A program made the position numbers and the translations under genes. From a virus, in IMG/VR virus record IMGVR_UViG_3300037961_002050, positions 1 through 22,745 of that record: a stretch of DNA of 22,745 nt; one strand, written 5' to 3'. The notes under the pieces are model-generated. The model was not told where the DNA came from. It did not search any database and saw nothing but the letters and a program-made list of their open reading frames with translations. Positions within the stretch are counted from its first letter, which is position 1. Each line of letters starts with the position of its first letter. Of the stretch, positions 5,805 to 11,771 are shown piece after piece.

Positions 5805-6361
5805 AAGTCAGAAACGAACACCTTGGAATGGACAGCGACGGTATTCCTTTTGACCCCTTTGGTATGCGTGAAGCGTATGAGAGCCTTTGCGAAGCAGTCG
5901 ACCGAATAACAAAACCAGCGCAAAGGAGCGCACAAAATTCAATCAAAATGGCACAAGCCAAAATTACGCGGATTGAACCCGCAAACCCCCCAACGTGGCA
6001 AGGAAGCCACGGACTCATGTACGCCTTTGACGTCGAACTTGACGACGGCACTAACGGCTCCGTCAATTGCAAGACGCCGAACAAGTGGAACGTCGGTGAC
6101 GACGTGGAGTACACGGCGCAAAGCACGCACCACGGCACGAAGCTACGCCTCGACAAGCCGGGATTTAACGGTCTACCGAAACCTTTTGCAGGTGGTGGAT
6201 CGAACTCAGACAACACCAAGGGCATCATTGCTTCGTGGGCCGTCGGTGTGGCAATGCAAGTTGCGGACGCAAGCGCACCGAACTACGACCAACAGGTCAT
6301 GCAGTACGCACGGCTTGCGCTTGAGGCTCGTCGTCAAATCAAAAACGAGGTCGAGCCGTGA
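5801..6361 (+). CDS. OB-fold-like, possible single-stranded DNA-binding protein
   Basis: 186 residues from ATG 5801. Residues 50-120 (from MAQAKITRIEPANPP to the GTKLRLDKPGF region) show alternating beta-strands with GLMYAFDVELDDG and VGDDVEYTA. I associate this OB-like layout with Bacteroidota phage proteins annotated as single-stranded DNA-binding. The C-terminal part (IIASWAVGVAMQVADA) is helical and resembles the tail of such proteins. The first 49 residues look like a separate small module, and a second in-frame ATG lies at 5948 behind an A-rich stretch, so translation could also start there. A DNA-binding role near the replication genes is reasonable but not proven. Confidence 0.45.
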   Translation: MKVRNEHLGMDSDGIPFDPFGMREAYESLCEAVDRITKPAQRSAQNSIKMAQAKITRIEPANPPTWQGSHGLMYAFDVELDDGTNGSVNCKTPNKWNVGDDVEYTAQSTHHGTKLRLDKPGFNGLPKPFAGGGSNSDNTKGIIASWAVGVAMQVADASAPNYDQQVMQYARLALEARRQIKNEVEP

Positions 6362-6594
6362 GCGGTTGGAACTTTAAATGGAGCACAGGCCAGCCCAAGG
6401 ACGACGGCCTTTACATGGCATGCTGGCTACAAAAAGATGAAGGCCAAGAGAGGGTTCCATTCTACGCCCTGTTGAAATATAAGGGCGGGTGGAACATTCC
6501 GGGCTGGTCCGAAGCCCCGGACTACTGGATGGAGGTGACGCCACCTTCAGAGGACTTTGAACAAATGAAAGAATACGAAAACGCAACAACATGA
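6358..6594 (+). CDS. Small Trp-rich protein, DUF551-like
   Basis: GTG 6358 (GTGA overlap) starts a 78-residue protein rich in Trp, Tyr and Gly. The layout, with WSTGQPKDDGLYMACW near the start, KGGWNIPGW in the middle and DYWMEVTPP at the end, recalls the DUF551 pattern in which a Trp-rich beta protein ends in YWMPLP-like sequence. The match is loose and the family has no firm function. It lies between the OB-like protein and a Myb/SANT-like protein. Confidence 0.5.
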   Translation: MSGWNFKWSTGQPKDDGLYMACWLQKDEGQERVPFYALLKYKGGWNIPGWSEAPDYWMEVTPPSEDFEQMKEYENATT

Positions 6595-6845
6595 ACAAGC
6601 ACAACTCCCGATGGACTGAAGCCGACGAAAAACAAATGCTTCATCTCCACGCCCAAAGCAAAAGCCCAGCCGAAATGTCTAAGGTCATGGGTCGAACCTC
6701 TAAAGCCATCGCCCTGCGATTGAGCCAAAAGAACCTCAAGCCGTACCGCAAGCCGAAGCAGTCGGCCAAGTACACCAAGTACGTAAACGTCCCGCGCAAG
6801 ACGGTCAAGTGGTTTTGGGGTGCGCTTGAAATCACAAAGTTCTGA
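6591..6845 (+). CDS. SANT/Myb-like DNA-binding protein
   Basis: 84 residues, ATGA overlap with the previous gene. Residues 7-45 (SRWTEADEKQMLHLHAQSK, then EMSKVMGRTSKAIALRL) form the three-helix SANT/Myb-like pattern with a recognition helix RTSKAIALRL. A lysine-rich basic tail follows (KPYRKPKQSAKYTKY). It should bind DNA, either as a regulator of the early or middle genes or as an architectural protein. The dyad at 4411-4455 is one possible target, by inference only. Confidence 0.6.
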   Translation: MNKHNSRWTEADEKQMLHLHAQSKSPAEMSKVMGRTSKAIALRLSQKNLKPYRKPKQSAKYTKYVNVPRKTVKWFWGALEITKF

Positions 6846-6848
6846 GGC

Positions 6849-7076
6849 ATGAAAGGCTACCTCATTAAACACTTTGGAACCTTGGACAAATGTGCCGAGG
6901 AACTTGGGGTGACTGTGGTGACGGTTCGCAATTGGATTCGCAAAAACCCGCGCGGCATATTGAAGCACGCGCCTGAAATAATTGCGACGAAAAACACTAC
7001 GTACCTACAATTGCAGGGCGAGGTGATGGTGCGCCAGGAAGAAATTGAAAAAATTGAACCAACGGCGCACACATGA
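6849..7076 (+). CDS. Cro/CI-like helix-turn-helix protein
   Basis: 75 residues from ATG 6849, 3 bases after the previous stop. Residues 9-31 (FGTLDKCAEELGVTVVTVRN) fit a lambda-Cro/YdaS-type HTH: helix 2 DKCAEELG, turn, recognition helix TVVTVRNWI. The remainder is a short dimerisation-like tail with an acidic end. Small Cro-type proteins in phages usually act as repressors. It is encoded in the operon driven by P2, whose promoter overlaps a dyad, so autoregulation is a natural hypothesis. Confidence 0.6.
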   Translation: MKGYLIKHFGTLDKCAEELGVTVVTVRNWIRKNPRGILKHAPEIIATKNTTYLQLQGEVMVRQEEIEKIEPTAHT

Positions 7077-7252
7077 GCGACAAAAAAATCGCACAAGGTT
7101 GGATTGACGGAGGGGGCTACGGCTCCCTCCCACCCAACTCGCACAAGAAAAGCAGTAAATACCACACGGGGCCGCAGAAAACGTACTACAAAGGCGTCAA
7201 AACGTGGGATCCTTGGAAGAAACGTTGGTGGGTTATTCAGACGTACCCATGA
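7073..7252 (+). CDS. Hypothetical basic protein, 59 residues
   Basis: ATG 7073 overlaps the previous stop by ATGA, and TGA 7250-7252 overlaps the methyltransferase ATG by ATGA. The 59-residue product is basic and aromatic, with a glycine-rich N-terminal stretch (GWIDGGGYGSLPP) and a Trp-rich end (WDPWKKRWWVI). It has no family I recognise. It likely bridges translation into the methyltransferase gene. Confidence 0.55.
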   Translation: MSDKKIAQGWIDGGGYGSLPPNSHKKSSKYHTGPQKTYYKGVKTWDPWKKRWWVIQTYP

Positions 7253-8133
7253 ATCACGGGTCATTATTTTCAGGAATCGGAGGTTTCGATCTTGCCGCGC
7301 AATGGGTTGGTTGGACAAACGTATTCAATTGCGAGTGGGAGGACTTTCCCCGCCGCGTACTTAAACATCATTTTCCACATGTCACGCAACACAAAGACAT
7401 CAGGGACCTCGACGCGACAACTTACGCTGGACGAGTTGATATTGTCAGCGGAGGGTTCCCCTGCCAACCATACAGCCTCGCCGGAAAGCGAAAGGGCAAA
7501 GACGACGAGCGCCACCTGTGGCCCGAGATGCTTAGGGTTGTTCGAGAATGCGCCCCGCGCTACGTCGTGGGCGAAAACGTTCGCGGGCTTGTTAGTTGGA
7601 ATGGAGGGATGGTCTTCGAGGAGGTGTGTACTGACTTGGAAGCTCTTGGGTACGCCGTTCAACCGTTCGTACTTCCGGCTTGCGGCGTCGGCGCCCCCCA
7701 CAGACGAGATAGAGTTTGGTTTGTTGCTCACACCGACCACAAGGGAGGAGGTGATGGACACGCAGAAGTTCAAGGAGCGCATGGAGAAGTACGACAACGG
7801 GACAACAGTGCCAAATTTGGCAACGCAAGTCGTCGGACTGCTACCAACGCCGACAGCCGACAACGCCAGCGACAGGACGAAAAATTACGCACAGGGAGGG
7901 ACGCCACTGCCGATGGCGATTCGCGCTCTCTTGCCAACTCCAACGGCGTACGACTGGAACACAGCGAGGAGTCCGGAGAAGTGGGACGAGTTCTCACAGG
8001 CGTTACGCACAAGCCGCTAAAGCAACTTGCTGGGACAAATTTCCAACTGTCGCCCCTGTTTGTGGAGGAGATGATGGGATTCCCGAGAAATTGGACGGCA
8101 TTACCTTTCCAAAGTGGCGACGAGAAAGCATAA
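7249..8133 (+). CDS. dcm: DNA cytosine-C5 methyltransferase, C-terminus frameshifted
   Basis: 294 residues as read from ATG 7249. Motif I FSGIGGFDL (7-15), motif IV GGFPCQPY with catalytic Cys72, motif VI ENV (109-111) and motif VIII GAPHRRDRVWF (148-158) are intact. These bind S-adenosylmethionine and form the covalent cytosine intermediate, giving 5-methylcytosine. Residues ~160-250 would be target recognition. The last ~35 codons read QLSPLFVEEMMGFP, which I associate with the overlapping +1-frame family. The expected Dcm end (ESIKAYGNAIVP, motif X) lies in frame at 8010-8219. A single missing base near 8005-8022 would restore a 323-residue enzyme. Without it the product lacks motif X and may be inactive. 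It probably supplies 5mC to the TET-like oxygenase at 11755. Confidence 0.85.
   Translation: MNHGSLFSGIGGFDLAAQWVGWTNVFNCEWEDFPRRVLKHHFPHVTQHKDIRDLDATTYAGRVDIVSGGFPCQPYSLAGKRKGKDDERHLWPEMLRVVRECAPRYVVGENVRGLVSWNGGMVFEEVCTDLEALGYAVQPFVLPACGVGAPHRRDRVWFVAHTDHKGGGDGHAEVQGAHGEVRQRDNSAKFGNASRRTATNADSRQRQRQDEKLRTGRDATADGDSRSLANSNGVRLEHSEESGEVGRVLTGVTHKPLKQLAGTNFQLSPLFVEEMMGFPRNWTALPFQSGDEKA
7292..8020 (+). other. Long +1-frame ORF inside dcm with periodic TPT motifs
   Basis: The +1 frame of dcm stays open for 242 codons (TTG 7292 to TAA 8018-8020). It contains three spaced motifs: LLLTPTT at 7721, LLPTPTA near 7838 and LLPTPTA near 7928. The same bases encode HTD, TNAD and ANSN in the dcm frame. 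Sequences with repeated LPTPTA followed by MMGFP are familiar to me from databases, usually as unnamed or methyltransferase-annotated proteins. I cannot tell whether this frame is translated or is a by-product of dcm codon constraints. It is listed as an overlapping ORF, not as a confirmed gene. Confidence 0.4.
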
Positions 8134-8219
8134 AGGCCTACGGCAACGCAATTGTACCACACGTGGCCTTGCAGATTTTTAAGGCGATTGAATCTTTGGA
8201 AAATGGAACGAGAATTTAA
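8010..8219 (+). pseudogene. Out-of-frame C-terminal segment of dcm (motif X)
   Basis: In the frame one base back from dcm, the sequence reads from about 8010 through CWDKFPTVAPVC and GGDDGIPEKLDGITFP to KWRRESIKAYGNAIVP, ending at TAA 8217-8219. The GNAIVP block is Dcm motif X, which packs against motif I to complete the cofactor site. The preceding FPTxxPVCGGDDG block is typical of this Bacteroidota methyltransferase group. Its stop overlaps the replication gene start by 17 bases, the same overlap seen at several other junctions here. This supports it as the true ancestral C-terminus, separated by a one-base change. Confidence 0.75.
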
Positions 8220-8892
8220 GGGCGTATGGATTCCAGCCGAAGTGTGGTTGGACACAAAGTTGACGTTGGTCGAAAAGGCATTGCTTGCTGAGATTGATTC
8301 GTTCACTGGTGCGGGCAAGAGCTTTCACAAGTCGAATGAAACAATACAAGTTGAATACGGCATTAGCCGTCCGACAATTTCAAAGGCCATCAAAAAACTT
8401 CAGGGCTTGGGGTACATCACATCGACATCAGACGGTCGCGTTCGTCACTTAGTCGTACAAGCAGACCGAAAAATTCTTACGGGCAGGGGGAAAGATTCTT
8501 TCGGGCAGACCGAAAAAACGTTTCGGGCAGAAGGAAAGAATAGTACCCCTACTAATACATTAGAGAGAACAAGTAAAAAAACAATCAAAGGGAGTAAGGC
8601 ACGCCCACAAAATTTGGACGAGGTTTTGGAAGCGTTCAAAGCCGTCGGCGCCGAGGAAGTAGACGCAATGCAGTTTTACGACTACTACTCGGCCAACGGT
8701 TGGACACAGGGCCGTGGCAAACCCATCAAGGACTGGAAGGCCGCCGCGCGCGGTTGGATTCGTAGAACACAACAATTCAAAGCAAATGAAAGACCTCGCA
8801 AAGGCACAACAACAACTGGCCCATCGGACGGCTCACTCATTGAGCAACATCTCCGCCGCCTCGCGGATGGATCCGGTACAGGCATGGCGTGA
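8203..8892 (+). CDS. DnaD-like replication initiation / replisome organizer protein
   Basis: 229 residues from ATG 8203 (MEREFKGVWIPAEVW). Residues 1-85 form a winged-helix domain (TLVEKALLAEIDSF; recognition helix SRPTISKAIKKL; wing GYITSTSDGRV) of the type at the front of phage replisome organizers. A low-complexity linker (88-135) follows. The C-terminal module FYDYYSANGWTQGRGKPIKDWKAAARGWIRR (158-188, quoted in parts: FYDYYSANGW, KDWKAAARGWIRR) is the conserved tail of DnaD/helix-turn-helix replication proteins. It should melt the origin and recruit helicase. The linker is encoded by four 22-bp DNA iterons, as in lambda O. Confidence 0.75.
   Translation: MEREFKGVWIPAEVWLDTKLTLVEKALLAEIDSFTGAGKSFHKSNETIQVEYGISRPTISKAIKKLQGLGYITSTSDGRVRHLVVQADRKILTGRGKDSFGQTEKTFRAEGKNSTPTNTLERTSKKTIKGSKARPQNLDEVLEAFKAVGAEEVDAMQFYDYYSANGWTQGRGKPIKDWKAAARGWIRRTQQFKANERPRKGTTTTGPSDGSLIEQHLRRLADGSGTGMA
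8455..8542 (+). repeat. Four tandem 22-bp iterons (probable origin of replication)
   Basis: Four head-to-tail copies start at 8455, 8477, 8499 and 8521, exactly 22 bases apart. The core is TTTCGGGCAGA in copies 3 and 4, TTACGGGCAG in copy 2 and GTACAAGCAGA in copy 1. Each core is followed by a GAAA-type A-rich half (for example CCGAAAAA in copies 1 and 3). Because 22 is not a multiple of 3, the encoded peptide does not repeat, so selection must act on the DNA. Two helical turns per unit fits side-by-side initiator binding. Confidence 0.75.
8531..8590 (+). other. AT-rich putative DNA unwinding element
   Basis: Directly after the iterons, 42 of 60 bases are A or T (70 percent), within an otherwise GC-richer operon. 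It is purine-rich on the + strand, with an A7 tract at 8575-8581. Iterons followed by an AT-rich stretch inside the initiator gene is the arrangement of the lambda origin. Confidence 0.5.
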
Positions 8893-9430
8893 AGGCGTTA
8901 ACGTTCAAGCCGCCTACAACAACCCTCAAACGCAAGCGGCGGTAGAAGCTACCTTGATTGCGATGGTCGCGAAGACGCTCCGGTACTTGGACTACTCCCG
9001 AACCATCACAGCCGACCAAGACATCATCGACGCTGTAGAACACTTGCGCCTTGAGTTCCCGGCCATGAAGCTCGAAGAATGGGCAATCATATTCCACCGG
9101 CTGAAGACGGGTCAATATCGTCCCGGTTACGAGCGTTTGAAGTTGCCTGAACTTGTGTCTATATTTCAGCAGTACGAAGGCGAACGCGCCGAGCGTCGCG
9201 AGGAAAATTGGGGTGAGTTAAAAAAGCACACACCAAACAACCTGAACGACGAGCAAGTGCAAGCCTTATACGCCAAATACGCACAACAACGCCGTGAAGC
9301 GATCGAAGCCGCTAAAAAGGAAACCGAAGTCAAGCACGTCCCAACGGACGAGCGAGGCCGGTGGAACTTCATCCCGTACCCGAACACGAAAGACAACGAA
9401 CCCGAGGGGGGCGATGGTCAAAAAGGTTGA
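8786..9430 (+). CDS. DUF6633-like replication accessory protein
   Basis: 214 residues from ATG 8786, overlapping the replication gene by 107 bases. ATG 8867 would cut the overlap to 26 bases and is a good alternative. The central region (TITADQDIIDAVEHLRLEFP, then LEEWAIIFHRLKTGQYRPGYERL, given in parts) matches a helical pattern I recall from DUF6633 proteins of Bacteroidota elements, with the YERL..PELVSIFQQYEGER end. These proteins sit beside DnaD-like genes, so a helicase-loader or accessory role is likely but unproven. A charged C-terminal tail follows. It overlaps the nuclease gene by 17 bases. Confidence 0.5.
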   Translation: MKDLAKAQQQLAHRTAHSLSNISAASRMDPVQAWREGVNVQAAYNNPQTQAAVEATLIAMVAKTLRYLDYSRTITADQDIIDAVEHLRLEFPAMKLEEWAIIFHRLKTGQYRPGYERLKLPELVSIFQQYEGERAERREENWGELKKHTPNNLNDEQVQALYAKYAQQRREAIEAAKKETEVKHVPTDERGRWNFIPYPNTKDNEPEGGDGQKG

Positions 9431-9797
9431 TGCGGTCTTCTCTCAATACGTGCGGCTCCGCGCGACAGACGACACAGGACACGGGGAGTGCTACACGTGC
9501 GGCTCGCGTCGGCATTGGTCAGAGGTTGATGCAGGGCACTTTATGTCTCGGGCTTGTATGTCTACCCGGTGGCACGAGGACAACGTGCAATTCCAGTGCA
9601 AGCGTTGTAATGGATTTAGGTCGGGTGAGCAATTTCTTTTTGCCCGCAACCTCGACGCTGAGTTTGGCGAAGGAAAGGCTGAGGAGTTATTCATCGAGTC
9701 CAAGCAAACGCGCAAGTGGACGCGCGCCGAGCTTGAACAAATGTATCACCACTATAAGCGCCTCGTCGATGAGCTCCGAAGCTCGAAAGGGATTTGA
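9414..9797 (+). CDS. NinG/Rap-like recombination nuclease
   Basis: 127 residues from ATG 9414. Zinc pairs CYTCG (Cys26, Cys29) and CKRCN (Cys62, Cys65) flank the conserved DAGHFMSRACMSTRWHEDN block (His42, His54), the signature of phage NinG proteins. Lambda NinG (Rap) is a structure-specific nuclease that cuts recombination junctions. The usual ~200-residue family is longer at the N-terminus, so this is a compact version. It sits among replication genes, as ninG does in lambdoid phages. It shares 29 bases with the sigma-like gene. Confidence 0.75.
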   Translation: MVKKVDAVFSQYVRLRATDDTGHGECYTCGSRRHWSEVDAGHFMSRACMSTRWHEDNVQFQCKRCNGFRSGEQFLFARNLDAEFGEGKAEELFIESKQTRKWTRAELEQMYHHYKRLVDELRSSKGI

Positions 9798-10257
9798 CGA
9801 GTGGTTCGTTGAGAACTACGACGACCTCGTCGCATCGGCTCGTGCGTTTCACCCGGACGGCTCCGATCTCGTCCACAATACCTACTTGCGAACCGTCGAC
9901 GCGCTTGAGCGCACCGGAAGGCCAATAGGCAAGTACAACGCATACTTCCGACAAGCCATGTGGACAGAGTCAACGCGAGGGGCTTTCAAATCGCTTTACA
10001 CGTACTTAGACGCCCCTCAAATAGAGTTGGCTAACCCCAGCCCCCAGCGCGACCCTTTCGAGGCCGAGAACGCGCTAATTTTGACTCGTCATTTAGCTTG
10101 GTTTGACCGAACTGTGCTTCAGCTTTACCTTGACGGCTACAACCTCCGTGAAGTAGCGAGACAATCAGGCATACCGCACACCACATTGTATCAATCTCTG
10201 CACCGAAGCAAAACAAAACTCCGCAATGTTCATCGTCAGCGCACAAACAAGGGCTAA
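9769..10257 (+). CDS. Sigma-70-family-like (ECF-type) transcription factor
   Basis: 162 residues from ATG 9769. Residues 10-60 resemble region 2 (DLVHNTYLRTVDALERTG, aromatic-rich KYNAYFRQAMW). Residues 125-155 are a clear region-4 helix-turn-helix (DGYNLREVARQSGIPHTTLY, then SKTKLRN). This layout is that of small phage-encoded sigma-like factors that could redirect host polymerase to late promoters. Core-binding residues of region 2 are only partly recognisable, so it may be a degenerate sigma or a late activator. It overlaps the next gene by 32 bases. Confidence 0.6.
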   Translation: MSSEARKGFDEWFVENYDDLVASARAFHPDGSDLVHNTYLRTVDALERTGRPIGKYNAYFRQAMWTESTRGAFKSLYTYLDAPQIELANPSPQRDPFEAENALILTRHLAWFDRTVLQLYLDGYNLREVARQSGIPHTTLYQSLHRSKTKLRNVHRQRTNKG

Positions 10258-10633
10258 CCGTCTCAACATTTGCCGCGAGTGCGAGCACTTTGTTGCATCT
10301 ACCAAAAGTTGTGGACCCCTCGTCACCGAGGCATTCACGGACTCGAAGTTGTGCGGCTGTCACATGCCAACGAAGACGCGCCTCAAGTGGGCCGAGTGTC
10401 CCTTAGGCAAGTGGGATGCGGTCATCACGGCCGAACAATTGGCAGAGGTCGAGGAGTTTCTCGACATTGTAAAAAGCAATCCCAAGTCATTGACAGATGG
10501 CGACCTTGCAGACATATACAATCGTGTGTTAGGCACGACACAACCCGCCTCCAATTGTAGCGCGTGCAACCGCAAAATGGTGCAAACCTTGAAAAAACTG
10601 ATAAATGAAAGCAAACGAAATACCGCCAAGTGA
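10226..10633 (+). CDS. Zinc-binding protein, DUF6171-like N-terminus
   Basis: 135 residues from ATG 10226. The N-terminal half holds CRECEHF (Cys16, Cys19), Cys29, CGC (Cys43, Cys45) and KWAECPLGKW (Cys58). This is the arrangement of a small phage zinc ribbon I know as DUF6171-like (CxxCEH...CGCxMxxKTRL...CPxGKW). The C-terminal half is helical (VEEFLDIVKSNPKSLTDGD) and has a second Cys pair (CSAC). Its role is unknown; it may bridge proteins or bind nucleic acid in the replication/transcription module. Confidence 0.65.
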   Translation: MFIVSAQTRANRLNICRECEHFVASTKSCGPLVTEAFTDSKLCGCHMPTKTRLKWAECPLGKWDAVITAEQLAEVEEFLDIVKSNPKSLTDGDLADIYNRVLGTTQPASNCSACNRKMVQTLKKLINESKRNTAK

Positions 10634-10961
10634 GTCCTTTTACCTTGCTGTGGGCAACCTCGCTCACGAGGGCGGCTACTTCATGAAAAATGATGAAGCC
10701 CTTAATCGTGCTCAGCGAGGCGTCGCCCGACTGGGGATTGACTGGTCTGATGTCGTTGGGCCAGTACGCCGTCGGCATTTGGTCGATGCCCGCAAAATGG
10801 TCAGCTACTTCCTACGTGAGCAGGGGTGGACGTTCAAAGAAATTGGAGAGGTGATGGACCGCGACCATGCAACGGCAATGCACCACACACGCACTTTGTT
10901 TCATTTGATGGAATACGAGAAAGAGACACGACGTCGATACATTGATTTTTGTAGCGCATGA
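10605..10961 (+). CDS. DnaA domain IV-like DNA-binding protein
   Basis: 118 residues from ATG 10605. Residues 55-98 (RRRHLVDARKMVSYFLRE, GWTFKEIGEVM, DRDHATAMHHTR) reproduce the C-terminal DNA-binding domain of DnaA, including the DHxTxxHH-type signature helix. There is no AAA+ domain, so this is DNA-binding only. It could compete with host DnaA, mark the phage origin or act as a regulator. I saw no perfect DnaA box in the window. It overlaps the gene before by 29 bases and the gene after by ATGA. Confidence 0.7.
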   Translation: MKANEIPPSESFYLAVGNLAHEGGYFMKNDEALNRAQRGVARLGIDWSDVVGPVRRRHLVDARKMVSYFLREQGWTFKEIGEVMDRDHATAMHHTRTLFHLMEYEKETRRRYIDFCSA

Positions 10962-11209
10962 CAAACAAACCTTTAACCTTCCGCAAGGCCAAACGCCTTT
11001 TGAATCAATGCGACGACTGGGTGCTGTTCACGTCGAAGAATAACAACGACGACACAGCTAACCTCGAGTGCGCCACCATGACTTCCACGTCATGGGCAAT
11101 CCTCATTGACTTCGCAACCGCAGACGAAAACTTTTACAATGCCCTTGAAACCATCCTCCACACGGCCCGTGACATACGCGAAAACGGCCAATCTGAAGAC
11201 GAATCCTAA
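10958..11209 (+). CDS. Hypothetical protein, 83 residues
   Basis: ATG 10958 (ATGA overlap) starts an 83-residue acidic protein with no recognised family. A central segment (LECATMTSTSWAILIDFAT) looks like two beta-strands and the C-terminus (NALETILHTARDIRENG) like a helix. It overlaps the ParB-like gene by about 41 bases if that gene starts at GTG 11169. Function not assigned. Confidence 0.6.
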   Translation: MTNKPLTFRKAKRLLNQCDDWVLFTSKNNNDDTANLECATMTSTSWAILIDFATADENFYNALETILHTARDIRENGQSEDES

Positions 11210-11771
11210 CAACCCGCGCGCAATTCGCAAGGATCAACTTGACAAGCTCGTCAAGAGCCTGAAGGAATTCCCTGAAATGCTCGAAGCTCGGCCTATTGTC
11301 ATCGACAAAGATGGCGTGGTGCTTGGCGGCAATATGCGTCTACAAGCGGCACAACGCGCCGGCCTCGAAGAAGTGCCTGTGTACGTGCGAGAATGGGACG
11401 AAGCCAAAGACAGTCAATTTGTTGTCAAGGACAATGTCAGTTTTGGTGAGTGGGACTGGGACATGTTGGCAAATGAATGGGAAGTAGACGACCTCAAGGA
11501 CTGGGGTTTGTACGTTCCAAAGTGGGACGACACAAACTTTGAAAGCGACATCGAGGACACAGGCGAATACGACTACCCGGAGGATCTTGTGCCAAACTCT
11601 CAGGTGCGTATGGTTCAATTGTTCATGAACAGCGAAACCGAGCCGGAATTCAAAAAGTGGGAACTGGCTTTGCGTGGCCCGCACGGTACAGACAATCTGA
11701 CCGACACCATCTACGAGGTGGTCAAGAAAGCGTATGAAGACGGATTCGAGCATTATGGCGAAGGTTCATAA
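11169..11771 (+). CDS. ParB-like (ParB/Srx fold) protein
   Basis: 200 residues from GTG 11169; the domain itself begins around 11187, and other starts (ATG 11139) are possible. Residues ~8-80 carry the ParB/Srx pattern: NPNNPRAIRKDQ, ARPIVIDKDG, VLGGNMRLQAAQRAG. The next block (FVVKDNVSFGEWDWDMLANE, WEVDDLKDWGL) is the linker seen in ParB-methyltransferase fusions, but no methyltransferase domain follows; the protein ends in a helical tail. It could bind DNA or a nucleotide and partner with a separate modifying enzyme. It overlaps the TET/JBP-like gene by 17 bases, suggesting a shared task. Confidence 0.7.
   Translation: MTYAKTANLKTNPNNPRAIRKDQLDKLVKSLKEFPEMLEARPIVIDKDGVVLGGNMRLQAAQRAGLEEVPVYVREWDEAKDSQFVVKDNVSFGEWDWDMLANEWEVDDLKDWGLYVPKWDDTNFESDIEDTGEYDYPEDLVPNSQVRMVQLFMNSETEPEFKKWELALRGPHGTDNLTDTIYEVVKKAYEDGFEHYGEGS

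Noticed and set aside
8000-8025. Programmed -1 frameshifting in dcm
   Set aside because: The codons here (ACG CAC AAG CCG CTA AAG) contain no slippery heptamer or long homopolymer, so a lost base or an assembly error explains the frame change better.
8455-8542. Tandem repeat as a CRISPR array
   Set aside because: The 22-bp units are head to tail with no unique spacers and lie inside a coding sequence.
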